A stretch of DNA of 24,091 nt from JBBRVW01 sp038246545 (GTDB lineage: Bacteria > Actinomycetota > Actinomycetes > JACCUZ01). The position numbers and the translations under genes were made by a program. The stretch lies in assembly GCA_038246545.1 (NCBI GenBank), contig JBBRVW010000048.1, positions 1 to 24,091 on the forward strand, read 5' to 3'. The notes beneath the pieces are model-generated. The model saw only the letters and a program-made list of their open reading frames with translations. It searched no databases and was not told the origin of the DNA. This document shows positions 1 to 6,859 of the stretch, in pieces (the stretch's first letter is position 1; each line of letters starts with the position of its first letter).

Positions 1-699
1 CAGCGCGCGCACGTGGAACTCGAGCAAGCCGTCGGCCGACGGCGCGGTGGCCATCGAGTAGGTGCGCCAGGACCGTGGCCGGTACGGCGTCTCGATGCTG
101 GCGTACTGCCCCGGCTGGTAGTCGTAGGCCCGGTCGGTGCGCACCAGCAGCACGGCGAGGTCGTCGGAGCGCCGCTCGTGCGCGACCAGCTCGCCGCGCC
201 ACCAGGCCGGCTCACGGCTCGCCGCCTCGCGGGCGCCGGCCCGCATGAGGTCGGCCATCACGGCGTACGCCTTGGTCCAGGCCGCCTCGAGCTCGGGCAC
301 CCAGAGGTCATCGGTGTGCGTGCGCAGCGCGGTGACCAGGGCCCGCCCGACGACCTCGTAGTGCTCGCCGCGGACGCCGTACCTGCGGTGGTCACGGCCG
401 AGCTGCTCGAGCATCGGCGCGAAACGGTCGGGGTCGGCGAGGCTGCGGACCACGCCGACGAGCGCACGGAACAGCCGCTCGCGATGGGCGTCCATCGCCA
501 CCGGGAACAGCGGCCGCAGCTGCGGCGCCTCGGCGAACAGCACGGCGTAGAAGTAGGCGACGACGTCGTCTGCGCGGTCGGCGAGCAGCCGCAGGCTCTC
601 GTCGAGCAGGCCGATCTCGTCGTCGTCGAGCATCTGCTCCGTCGTCGGCCGCGTGTCCCCCGGGGCTGCTCCGCGAGCGTCTCCGTGGTGCTGCCCCAT
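1..699 (-). CDS. Flavohemoglobin (NO dioxygenase-like), N-terminal part
   Basis: Partial gene cut by the left window edge; 233 codons remain. Residues about 25-155 form a globin domain: FY at 50-51 supplies the B10 Tyr (Y51), LFP follows at 64-66, and H104 in GRDHRRYGVRGEHY matches the proximal heme His of bacterial flavohemoglobins. From about 165 an FNR-type FAD domain begins, with PGQYASIE (197-204) and the FAD-contacting RTYS (212-215). The NAD-binding half lies outside the window. Family members oxidise nitric oxide to nitrate in the cytoplasm using heme, FAD and NAD(P)H. Start: ATG at 699 is in frame, but an ATG at 633 with GGAG just upstream is possible and would remove a Gln/Gly-rich 22-residue leader. 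Divergent from the secreted-protein gene. Confidence 0.85.
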   Translation of the reverse strand, partial: MGQHHGDARGAAPGDTRPTTEQMLDDDEIGLLDESLRLLADRADDVVAYFYAVLFAEAPQLRPLFPVAMDAHRERLFRALVGVVRSLADPDRFAPMLEQLGRDHRRYGVRGEHYEVVGRALVTALRTHTDDLWVPELEAAWTKAYAVMADLMRAGAREAASREPAWWRGELVAHERRSDDLAVLLVRTDRAYDYQPGQYASIETPYRPRSWRTYSMATAPSADGLLEFHVRAL

Positions 700-798
700 G
701 GCACGTCAGGCTAGCGTCCGGGCCCGATCTGCCGTATTCCTGGGCGTGTCACCTGAGCGGACGTGCAGCCCACCTGGGGAGATGCCGAGGATGTGACC

Positions 799-1785
799 AT
801 GGACCGACGCCAGGCCCGCCGTTTCGCGCTCGTCGCGACCCTCGTGGGAGGGCTGCTCGCCGCCGCGTCCGGTGTCGCCACAGGAGGTACCAGCCACCTC
901 CCGGGCACCGCCTGCCCCGTCTTCCCGGCCTCTGGCTACTGGCACGCGGACGTCAGCGGGCTACCCGTCCACCCCCGCAGCCCCGACTGGCTGTCGCACA
1001 TGGCGGCCGACCGTGACCTGCACCCCGACTTCGGCCCGTCCTACGGCGAGCAGCCGGTGCCGTACGGCATCCCCGTCACCGTGGTCGGCGGCAGCCACGC
1101 CACGGTCGCGGTCGACTTCGACTACGCCCGCGAGAGCGACCGGGTGCGCTACCCGCTCGGCTCCGACACCAAGATCGAGGGCGGTCGCGCCGCCGACGGC
1201 GACCGGCACGCGATCGTCGTCGACAAGCGCACCTGCCGGCTGTACGAGACGTACGCGACCTACCAGCGAGCCGGCGGCTGGACCGCGGGCTCCGGCGCGG
1301 TGTGGTCGCTCACCAGCAACAGGCTGCGGCCGCAGGGCTGGACCTCCGCCGATGCCGCCGGGCTGCCCATCCTGCCCGGCCTGCTGCGCTACCGCGAGGT
1401 CGCGCGCGGCCACGTCGACCACGCGATCCGGTTCACCACCGACATCACCGACCGGCGGCACGTGTGGCCGGCGCGGCACGACGCGGGCAGCGTCAGCGAC
1501 CCGGCGTACCCGCCGATGGGCGCGCGGTTCCGGCTCAGGTCCTCCTTCCCCCTGTCGGGCTACCGCGCCGACACCCGCACCGTGCTGCGCGCGATGAAGC
1601 GCTACGGCCTGGTGCTCGCCGACAACGGCTCGCCCTGGTACGTCCAGGGCACGGCCGACAGCCGTTGGCCGACTGGCCTGCTCGACCAGCTCAAGACGAT
1701 CCCGGCGTCGGCTTTCGAGGCTGTCGACACCGCCCCGCTGCGGATCCGCGCCGGCAGCATGCGGGCCCGTCCGTACGCCGGCTGA
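799..1785 (+). CDS. Secreted protein of unknown function
   Basis: 328-residue protein. The start ATG at 799 was chosen over an upstream in-frame ATG (763) because it puts MDRRQARRF directly before a hydrophobic stretch (residues about 9-27), a typical Sec signal peptide, and because GAGG at 787-790 is well spaced. The mature part is rich in Tyr, Trp, Arg and Asp. It has two Cys (about 39 and in KRTCRLYETY) that could form a disulfide, plus well-ordered segments such as HAIVVDKRTCRLYETY and PQGWTSADAAGLPILPGLLRY. It looks like a conserved globular extracellular domain. I do not recognise the family with confidence and assign no function. It is convergent with the decarboxylase gene; a hairpin lies between them. 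Confidence 0.8.
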   Translation: MDRRQARRFALVATLVGGLLAAASGVATGGTSHLPGTACPVFPASGYWHADVSGLPVHPRSPDWLSHMAADRDLHPDFGPSYGEQPVPYGIPVTVVGGSHATVAVDFDYARESDRVRYPLGSDTKIEGGRAADGDRHAIVVDKRTCRLYETYATYQRAGGWTAGSGAVWSLTSNRLRPQGWTSADAAGLPILPGLLRYREVARGHVDHAIRFTTDITDRRHVWPARHDAGSVSDPAYPPMGARFRLRSSFPLSGYRADTRTVLRAMKRYGLVLADNGSPWYVQGTADSRWPTGLLDQLKTIPASAFEAVDTAPLRIRAGSMRARPYAG

Positions 1786-1795
1786 CCACCGTCAA

Positions 1796-1818
1796 CACCC
1801 CCGCACTGGCGGGTGGTG
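1796..1818. terminator. Hairpin between convergent genes
   Basis: CACCCCCGC and GCGGGTGGTG pair around an ACTG loop with a single bulged T. It lies 10 bases after the stop of the secreted-protein gene and just past the decarboxylase stop, so it could end transcription from both sides. There is no T-tract, as is common in actinomycetes. Confidence 0.5.
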
Positions 1819-1832
1819 GCGGGACGGGCAGG

Positions 1833-3221
1833 TCAGGCGGTGGTCGTCGCGGTGGCGGCGGCCCGGACGGCCGCCACCGACGCCGCGACGTCCTCGGCGT
1901 CGGTGGACCAGTTGGACACCGACACCCGCAGCACCGCGCGGTCCCGCCAGCGGGAGCCCGACATCCACGCCACACCGGAGCCGAGCAGCCGCTCGGTCAC
2001 CTCGGCGGTCCGCTCGTCGGACCCGAACGACACCGACACCTGGGTGTAGACGACGTCGTTGAGGATCTCGGCGCCGGGGATCTCGGCGATGCCGGCGGCG
2101 ATCGCGCGCGCGTTCGCGACCAGGCCGTCGACCAGGTCGGCGACCCCCGAGCGGCCCAGCGACCGCAGGGCCGCCCACACCGGCACCCCGCGGGCCCGCC
2201 GGGACAGCTCGGGCGTCTTGTCGAGCGGGTCCCCCTTGTCGGAGGGGTGGATGAGGTAGCTGGTCCGCATCGTCAGCGCGTTACGCAGCGGCACCGGGTC
2301 GCGCACCACCGCGATGCCGCAGTCGTAGGGCGTGTTGAGCGTCTTGTGGGCGTCGGTGCCCCACGAGTCGGCGCGCTCGAGCCCGTCGACGAGGTGCCGC
2401 AACGAAGGTGACGCCGCCGCCCAGAGCCCGAAGGCGCCGTCGACGTGCACCCAGGCGCCGTGCTCGTGCGCGAGGTCGATGCACTCCCCTAGCGGGTCGA
2501 ACGAGCCGGAGTGCAGGTTGCCTGCCTGGAGCGCGACCATCGTCGGGCCGTCGACCTGCTCCAGGGCGGCGGCCAGCGCGGTCGGGACGATGCGGCCCTG
2601 GTCGTCGGCCTCGACGGTGGTCGGCCGGCCGAGCCCGAGATAGCGCAGCGCGAGGTCGACGGTGGCGTGCCGGTCCTCCCCCACCATGACGTGCACCTTC
2701 GGGGCACCCGTCAGCCCCGCGCCGTCGAGGTCCCAGCCGGCCTGCGTGAGCACGTGCTGACGGCCCGCGGCCAGCCCGGTCCAGTTGGCCATCGTGCCGC
2801 CGGTGACGAAGCCGACGTCGGACCCCGCGGGCAGGCCGAGCAGGTCCAGCAGCCACGACGCCGCGACCTCCTCGGTGCCGGTGGTCCCCGGGGTCGCGAA
2901 CCGCATGCCGGTGTTCTGGTCCCAGGCGCTGACGAGCCAGTCGGCCCCGAGCGCGGCGGGCAGGGTGCCGCCGATCACCCACCCGAAGAACCGGCCGGAC
3001 GGCATCGCCATCAGCGCCGGCTCGACGTGCCGGGCCAGCAGGTCGACCACCTCACCGGGGTCGGTCGGGCCGTCCGGCAGCGGTCCGCCGAGGGCGGCGG
3101 CGACAGAGTCCGCGTCGCCCTGCGGCGGCACCGCGCGGCCGGGGACGGCGGACAGCCAGTCCCGGGCGTGCGCGGCGGCGCGGTCGAGGGCCTTGTCGTA
3201 GACGTCGGGTCGGGCGCTCAC
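1833..3221 (-). CDS. PLP-dependent decarboxylase (group II, aromatic-L-amino-acid/glutamate type)
   Basis: 462-residue fold-type I PLP enzyme, normal length for the aspartate-aminotransferase-like decarboxylase family. Visible motifs: PGTTGTEEVAASWLLDLLGLP (the N-terminal signature of amino-acid decarboxylases), TGGTMANWTGLAAGR (phosphate-binding region, 140-154), H185 in GEDRHATVDLA (stacks on PLP), D261 in HVDGAFG (pairs with the pyridine N), and K293 in TDAHKTLNTPYDCG (Schiff-base Lys). It would decarboxylate an L-amino acid in the cytosol; the substrate cannot be read from sequence. Start is GTG at 3221; the ribosome-binding site is weak. It lies 83 bases downstream of the TauE-like gene on the same strand. 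Confidence 0.88.
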   Translation of the reverse strand: MSARPDVYDKALDRAAAHARDWLSAVPGRAVPPQGDADSVAAALGGPLPDGPTDPGEVVDLLARHVEPALMAMPSGRFFGWVIGGTLPAALGADWLVSAWDQNTGMRFATPGTTGTEEVAASWLLDLLGLPAGSDVGFVTGGTMANWTGLAAGRQHVLTQAGWDLDGAGLTGAPKVHVMVGEDRHATVDLALRYLGLGRPTTVEADDQGRIVPTALAAALEQVDGPTMVALQAGNLHSGSFDPLGECIDLAHEHGAWVHVDGAFGLWAAASPSLRHLVDGLERADSWGTDAHKTLNTPYDCGIAVVRDPVPLRNALTMRTSYLIHPSDKGDPLDKTPELSRRARGVPVWAALRSLGRSGVADLVDGLVANARAIAAGIAEIPGAEILNDVVYTQVSVSFGSDERTAEVTERLLGSGVAWMSGSRWRDRAVLRVSVSNWSTDAEDVAASVAAVRAAATATTTA

Positions 3222-3304
3222 CCGCCCACTCTGCCGCAGGACGGCGTGCCGCGCTCGGCGTACGGCAAGCTGCCGGGGATCCGTGCGCGTCGAGGCGGTA
3301 GCGG

Positions 3305-4069
3305 TCAGAGCAGCAGCGGCACCGCGCTGACGACGACGAGCACCAGCGTCACCCGCTCGAAGGTGCCCTGTGCGATCCGCCGTACCAGCAGGGCGCCGAG
3401 CGCCGCGCCGAGTGCCATCGCCGGCAGCAGTGCCGCGTCAGCGAGCAGCGCGGACGGCGAGACGAGTCCGAGACCGATGCTGAAGGGCAGCTTGAACACG
3501 TTGACCAGGAAGAAGAACCACGCGCCCGTGCCGAGGAAGCGCAGCATGCTGAAGCCGGACAGCAGCAGGTAGACCGACATCACCGGGCCGGAGGCGTTGG
3601 CCACCATCGTCACGAAGCCGGCGACCACACCGACCACCGCCGCCGCGACCCGGTGGCTGGCGGCGGCCGGTCCGTCGCCCGGGTCGCCCAGCACTGCCCG
3701 CAGCCGCGAGCTCTGGGTGAGCAGCTGGATGCCGACCAGGCCGAGCAGAAGCAGGCCGATCGCCGTGCGCATCCCGCCGTTGCCCACGTGGGCGACGAAG
3801 ACCGCCCCGGCGACGATGCCCGCCGCGACCCACGGGAACAGCCGCCGGATCAAGGACCACTGGGTGTGCCGGGTGTAGAGGGCGATGGCGACGAGGTCGC
3901 CGGCGATGAGCAGCGGCAGCAGCGCGCCGGTGGACTCCCGGGCCGGCAGCACGACCGCGAACAGCGCCGACGCCACCGAGCCCACACCGCTGATGCCGGT
4001 CTTGGCGAACCCGACTGCCACCGCCGCGACGACCAGCAGGCCCCAGCTGGCGACCGTCAGCTCGGGCAA
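3305..4069 (-). CDS. TauE/SafE (TSUP) family membrane protein
   Basis: About 254 residues, almost all hydrophobic: roughly eight membrane segments in two similar halves. The first half carries the GFAKTGISGVGSVASALFAVVLPARESTGALLPLLIAGDL pattern, positions about 20-60, typical of the TauE/SafE sulfite-exporter family. The second half contains the ANASGPVMSVYLL repeat of this motif. These permeases move organic-sulfur anions, sulfite or other small anions across the inner membrane; the substrate is unknown here. The open frame extends far upstream, but that part overlaps the methyltransferase gene and is Arg/Pro/His-rich shadow. TTG at 4069, six bases after the methyltransferase stop, is the most likely start and implies translational coupling. 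It is the last gene of a three-gene unit. Confidence 0.82.
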   Translation of the reverse strand: MPELTVASWGLLVVAAVAVGFAKTGISGVGSVASALFAVVLPARESTGALLPLLIAGDLVAIALYTRHTQWSLIRRLFPWVAAGIVAGAVFVAHVGNGGMRTAIGLLLLGLVGIQLLTQSSRLRAVLGDPGDGPAAASHRVAAAVVGVVAGFVTMVANASGPVMSVYLLLSGFSMLRFLGTGAWFFFLVNVFKLPFSIGLGLVSPSALLADAALLPAMALGAALGALLVRRIAQGTFERVTLVLVVVSAVPLLL

Positions 4070-4074
4070 GCGGG

Positions 4075-5382
4075 TCAGACGCCGAAGTCGTGGCGCAGCG
4101 GGTACCCGGACGCGCCGTGGTCGGCGGTGCGGGTGGCGAGCACCTGGTGCAGCTGGATGTTGTTGCGCTCGAACGCGAGCGCCGAGCCGGCCATGTAGAG
4201 ACCCCACACCTTGGCGATCGGCAGGCTGGCGTCGGCGACGCATGCATCCCAGTTGGCCACCAGGTTGTCGCACCAGGCGTGCAGCGTCTTGGCGTAGTGC
4301 ACCCGGAGGTTCTCCTGGTGCTGCACCTCGAGACCGGAGTCCTCCACCGCCCGCACGATGTGGCCCGAGCCGGTGAGCTCGCCGTCGGGGAAGACGTAGC
4401 GGCCGATGAAGCCGCGCCGCGGCAGCCCGGGGTGCTTGTTGTCCGACCGGGTGATGCCGTGGTTGAGCAGCCGCCCCCCCGGACGCAGGCGGGAGCGGAG
4501 GAAGCTGAAGTACGCCGGGTAGTTCTTCACGCCGATGTGCTCGATCAGTCCGATCGAGCTGACCGCGTCGAAGTCACGCTCGAGCACGTCGCGGTAGTCC
4601 TGGTGGCGTACCTGAGCGATGTCGTCGAGGCCCTCGGTCTCGATGCGCTCCTGCGCCCAGGTCGCCTGCGCCTGCGACAGGGTCACGCCGATGACATGCA
4701 CTCCGTAGTTCTTGGCGGCGTGCCGCACCATGCCGCCCCAGCCGCAGCCGACGTCGAGCAGCCGCATGCCGGGCTGCAGCCCGAGCTTCCTGGCCACCAG
4801 GTCGTACTTGTGCGCCTGCGCCTCCTCCAGCGTCGCCCCCTCGGTCGGGTAGCACGCGCAGGTGTAGGTCATCGACGAGCCGAGCACGTGCTCGTAGAAC
4901 GTGTTCGACACGTCGTAGTGGTAGCTGATCGAGCTGGCGTCGCGGTCGCGCGAGTGCCGGATGCCGCGGCGCCAGGTGGGCACGACCTCCTGCTCGGGAA
5001 GTGGCGGCGGCATGAACGCGCGGGCACCGAGCTGCCGGGCCCACTCGACCGCCTGCGTCATCGGCGGCCGGTTGATGCGCAGGTCGTCGTCGATCAGCTT
5101 GAGCATCTCGTACGGGTTGCCGGGGTGCGCCCCCTCGATCTCGAGGTCGCCCTTGATGTACGCGCGCGCCATGCCGAGCGAGCCGGGCGCGGTCGCGAGG
5201 TAGGAGACGCCGCGCGGGTTGACTATCCGGAGGCCGAGCCGGGCGTCCTTGTTGCCCGCGGTGCTGCCGTCGTACGCCGAGAAGCGCACCGGTGCGTCGG
5301 CACCGAAGAGCCCCTCGAAGATGTCGCCCAGCGTCAACGTGCCGGCTCGGGTCCGGGAGCCGTCGAGCTTGAACGCGCTCAT
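4075..5382 (-). CDS. tmsB: Cyclopropane-fatty-acid-synthase-like SAM methyltransferase (10-methylene fatty acid type)
   Basis: 435 residues. The C-terminal half is a class I SAM methyltransferase with motif I LLDVGCGWGG (about 208-217). It is preceded by the hallmark CFA-synthase segment SYHYDVSNTFYEHVLGSSMTYTCACY, positions about 153-178, which binds the lipid acyl chain and a catalytic bicarbonate. The N-terminal part (about 1-120) is the usual CFA-synthase lipid-binding region. The family uses S-adenosylmethionine and the double bond of phospholipid-bound unsaturated acyl chains. The gene overlaps the FAD oxidoreductase gene upstream by four bases (ATGA, 5379-5382). That pairing is known for tmsA/tmsB and mycobacterial bfaB/bfaA in 10-methyl (tuberculostearic) acid synthesis, where this enzyme would make the 10-methylene intermediate. 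Assignment rests on family plus neighbour. Start ATG at 5382. Confidence 0.85.
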   Translation of the reverse strand: MSAFKLDGSRTRAGTLTLGDIFEGLFGADAPVRFSAYDGSTAGNKDARLGLRIVNPRGVSYLATAPGSLGMARAYIKGDLEIEGAHPGNPYEMLKLIDDDLRINRPPMTQAVEWARQLGARAFMPPPLPEQEVVPTWRRGIRHSRDRDASSISYHYDVSNTFYEHVLGSSMTYTCACYPTEGATLEEAQAHKYDLVARKLGLQPGMRLLDVGCGWGGMVRHAAKNYGVHVIGVTLSQAQATWAQERIETEGLDDIAQVRHQDYRDVLERDFDAVSSIGLIEHIGVKNYPAYFSFLRSRLRPGGRLLNHGITRSDNKHPGLPRRGFIGRYVFPDGELTGSGHIVRAVEDSGLEVQHQENLRVHYAKTLHAWCDNLVANWDACVADASLPIAKVWGLYMAGSALAFERNNIQLHQVLATRTADHGASGYPLRHDFGV

Positions 5383-6767
5383 CGTCGTTGCACCGCCTTC
5401 GCGTAGAGGTCGAGCAGCCTCGCCTGTGGGTCGAAACGCTGCTTCGCAGTGTGGTAGTCCTCGCCTCCGTACAGGGCCCAGAACTCGTCCTCGCCGTAGT
5501 AGGCGTCGGAGTAGAGGCCCTTGTGCCCCCCGAGCTCGGTGACCTTGCGCTCGATCGCCCTGTTCACGTCGCCGTCGGCCCGGCCGCGGTCGATCGCGAC
5601 CGTCGACCAGAAGCCGACGTTGACGTAGGGGACGCCGCGGCGCAGCGGGTACAGCGGCCACGGTGACGCCCCGGTGTCGGCGTACAGCGCGGACGGGCCG
5701 GAGTCGCGCAGCTGCAGCGGGCACAGCCAGATCGGCTCGATCGGGACCTCGGCCAGGAACCACCGCAGGAACTCCGCCGTGCGGTCGAGCGGGACCTCGA
5801 CGTCCTGCACCACCCGCTCGCGCGGTGGGCGGCCCTTGCGGGCGTCGAGCCGGGCGGCCACGTGGTAGCGGTTCTCGAGCCGGATGAGCTTCCAGTAGAC
5901 GTCGCTGCGCAGCCAGCGCTTGGGCCACACCCGGCGGATCCGCGGGTTCTGCGCCCCGAAGGCGCGCGAGCACCAGAACCAGTCGGTGTCCCACCGCCAG
6001 AGGTAGTCGCGCACGGTGAGGTAGTCGACCGAGCGCTGCCGGATCGACCGGTAGTAGACCTGGCTGCCCGTGTAGTCACTGGTGTACGGCGCCGCGTCGG
6101 CCCACGAGCCGAGGGTGAGGTAGGCCTCGTCGGCCGTGAAGACCGTGCCGTCGAGGAAGTCGACCGGCTCGCCGTCGTACGTGCGGTCCCGCATGATGCT
6201 CGCCATGGCGTCGGTGACGTCACCCAGGTCGTCGAAGCGGACGTGCCGGAGCCGGACGTACGGCCGGACCGGCTCGAGGTCGATGGTCAGGCGCAGGGCG
6301 TAGCCGAGGGTGCCGTAGGAGTTGGGGAAGGCGCGGAAGAGGTCGGCGTGCTCCCCCTCGGGCCCCGCGGTGACGACCTGGCCGTCGCCGGTGAGCACCT
6401 CGATCTCGCGCACGGACTCGTGCGGCAGCCCGGCGCGGAACGACGAGGACTCGATGCCCAGCCCGGTCACCGCGCCGCCGATGGTGATGGTCTTGAGCTG
6501 CGGCACCACCGTCGGCATCAGCCCGTGCACGAGGGTCGCGTCGACGAGGTCCTCGTAGGTCGTCATCGCCTGCACGTCGCAGGTGCGCGCGACCGGGTCG
6601 ACAGCCAGCACCGAGTCGAAGGCGGCGACGTCGAGGCCGGGCGCGGAGGACTTGTCGCGCGGCCGGAAGAGGTTGGAGGTGCGCTTCGCGAGGCGGACCG
6701 GAGCGCCCGCCGGGATCGTGTCGTACTGCGCGACCAGCCGGCGCCGCGCGTCCTCGTGCACGACCAT
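5379..6767 (-). CDS. tmsA: FAD-binding oxidoreductase of 10-methyl fatty acid synthesis type
   Basis: 462 residues. The N-terminal PCMH-type FAD domain is shown by RTSNLFRPRDKS (about 29-40), the mid-domain FAD contacts TITIGGAVTGLGIESSSF (93-110) and GLPHESVREIEVLTGDGQVV (113 on), as in DHCR24/alditol-oxidase relatives. The C-terminal half (QVYYRS, WFWCS, YGGEDYH) also matches the DHCR24-like branch. In the known pairing with the CFA-synthase-like methyltransferase, this enzyme reduces the 10-methylene group to a 10-methyl branch using NADPH. ATG at 6767 overlaps nothing upstream; a possible leaderless promoter sits directly before it. First gene of the three-gene unit with the methyltransferase and the TauE-like protein. 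Symbol given by analogy. Confidence 0.83.
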   Translation of the reverse strand: MVVHEDARRRLVAQYDTIPAGAPVRLAKRTSNLFRPRDKSSAPGLDVAAFDSVLAVDPVARTCDVQAMTTYEDLVDATLVHGLMPTVVPQLKTITIGGAVTGLGIESSSFRAGLPHESVREIEVLTGDGQVVTAGPEGEHADLFRAFPNSYGTLGYALRLTIDLEPVRPYVRLRHVRFDDLGDVTDAMASIMRDRTYDGEPVDFLDGTVFTADEAYLTLGSWADAAPYTSDYTGSQVYYRSIRQRSVDYLTVRDYLWRWDTDWFWCSRAFGAQNPRIRRVWPKRWLRSDVYWKLIRLENRYHVAARLDARKGRPPRERVVQDVEVPLDRTAEFLRWFLAEVPIEPIWLCPLQLRDSGPSALYADTGASPWPLYPLRRGVPYVNVGFWSTVAIDRGRADGDVNRAIERKVTELGGHKGLYSDAYYGEDEFWALYGGEDYHTAKQRFDPQARLLDLYAKAVQRR

Positions 6768-6775
6768 GCCTGCGA

Positions 6776-6802
6776 TCCTAGTAAGTGGTTGCCGCGGGCA
6801 AC
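6776..6802 (-). promoter_or_regulatory. Possible leaderless promoter with palindrome before the FAD oxidoreductase gene
   Basis: On the minus strand TAGGAT (6781-6776) fits an actinobacterial -10 box and lies seven bases before the ATG, so transcription would start almost at the start codon. TTGCCC (6801-6796) could serve as -35 at a short spacing of 15. A perfect dyad GTTGCC-GCG-GGCAAC (6788-6802) covers the -35 region and could be an operator. Confidence 0.35.
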
Positions 6803-6840
6803 GACTCCCGCCCCACTCGTCCCGAAACGTGACCGTCCGC

Positions 6841-6854
6841 CAACCGGGCGGTTG
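6841..6854 (-). terminator. Hairpin after the GGDEF-EAL gene
   Basis: CAACC-GGGC-GGTTG lies 5 bases past the stop of the GGDEF-EAL gene. It may separate that transcript from the downstream lipid-modification unit. The stem is only 5 bp, so this is a weak call. Confidence 0.35.
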
Positions 6855-6859
6855 TCGGG

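Noticed and set aside
2511..3572. Plus-strand 353-codon frame opposite the decarboxylase
   Set aside because: No domain; composition and position match antisense shadow, and the minus-strand enzyme has all PLP motifs.
5736..5749. GGGACCTCGGCCAG resembling a DosR-like box
   Set aside because: It is inside the FAD oxidoreductase coding sequence, in a codon-biased context, with a poor right half (10 of 14). Treated as chance in GC-rich DNA.
4075..5994. 639-residue version of the methyltransferase
   Set aside because: The N-terminal 200 residues are Arg/Pro/Ala-rich shadow overlapping the FAD oxidoreductase in another frame; ATG at 5382 with the ATGA overlap is the sound start.
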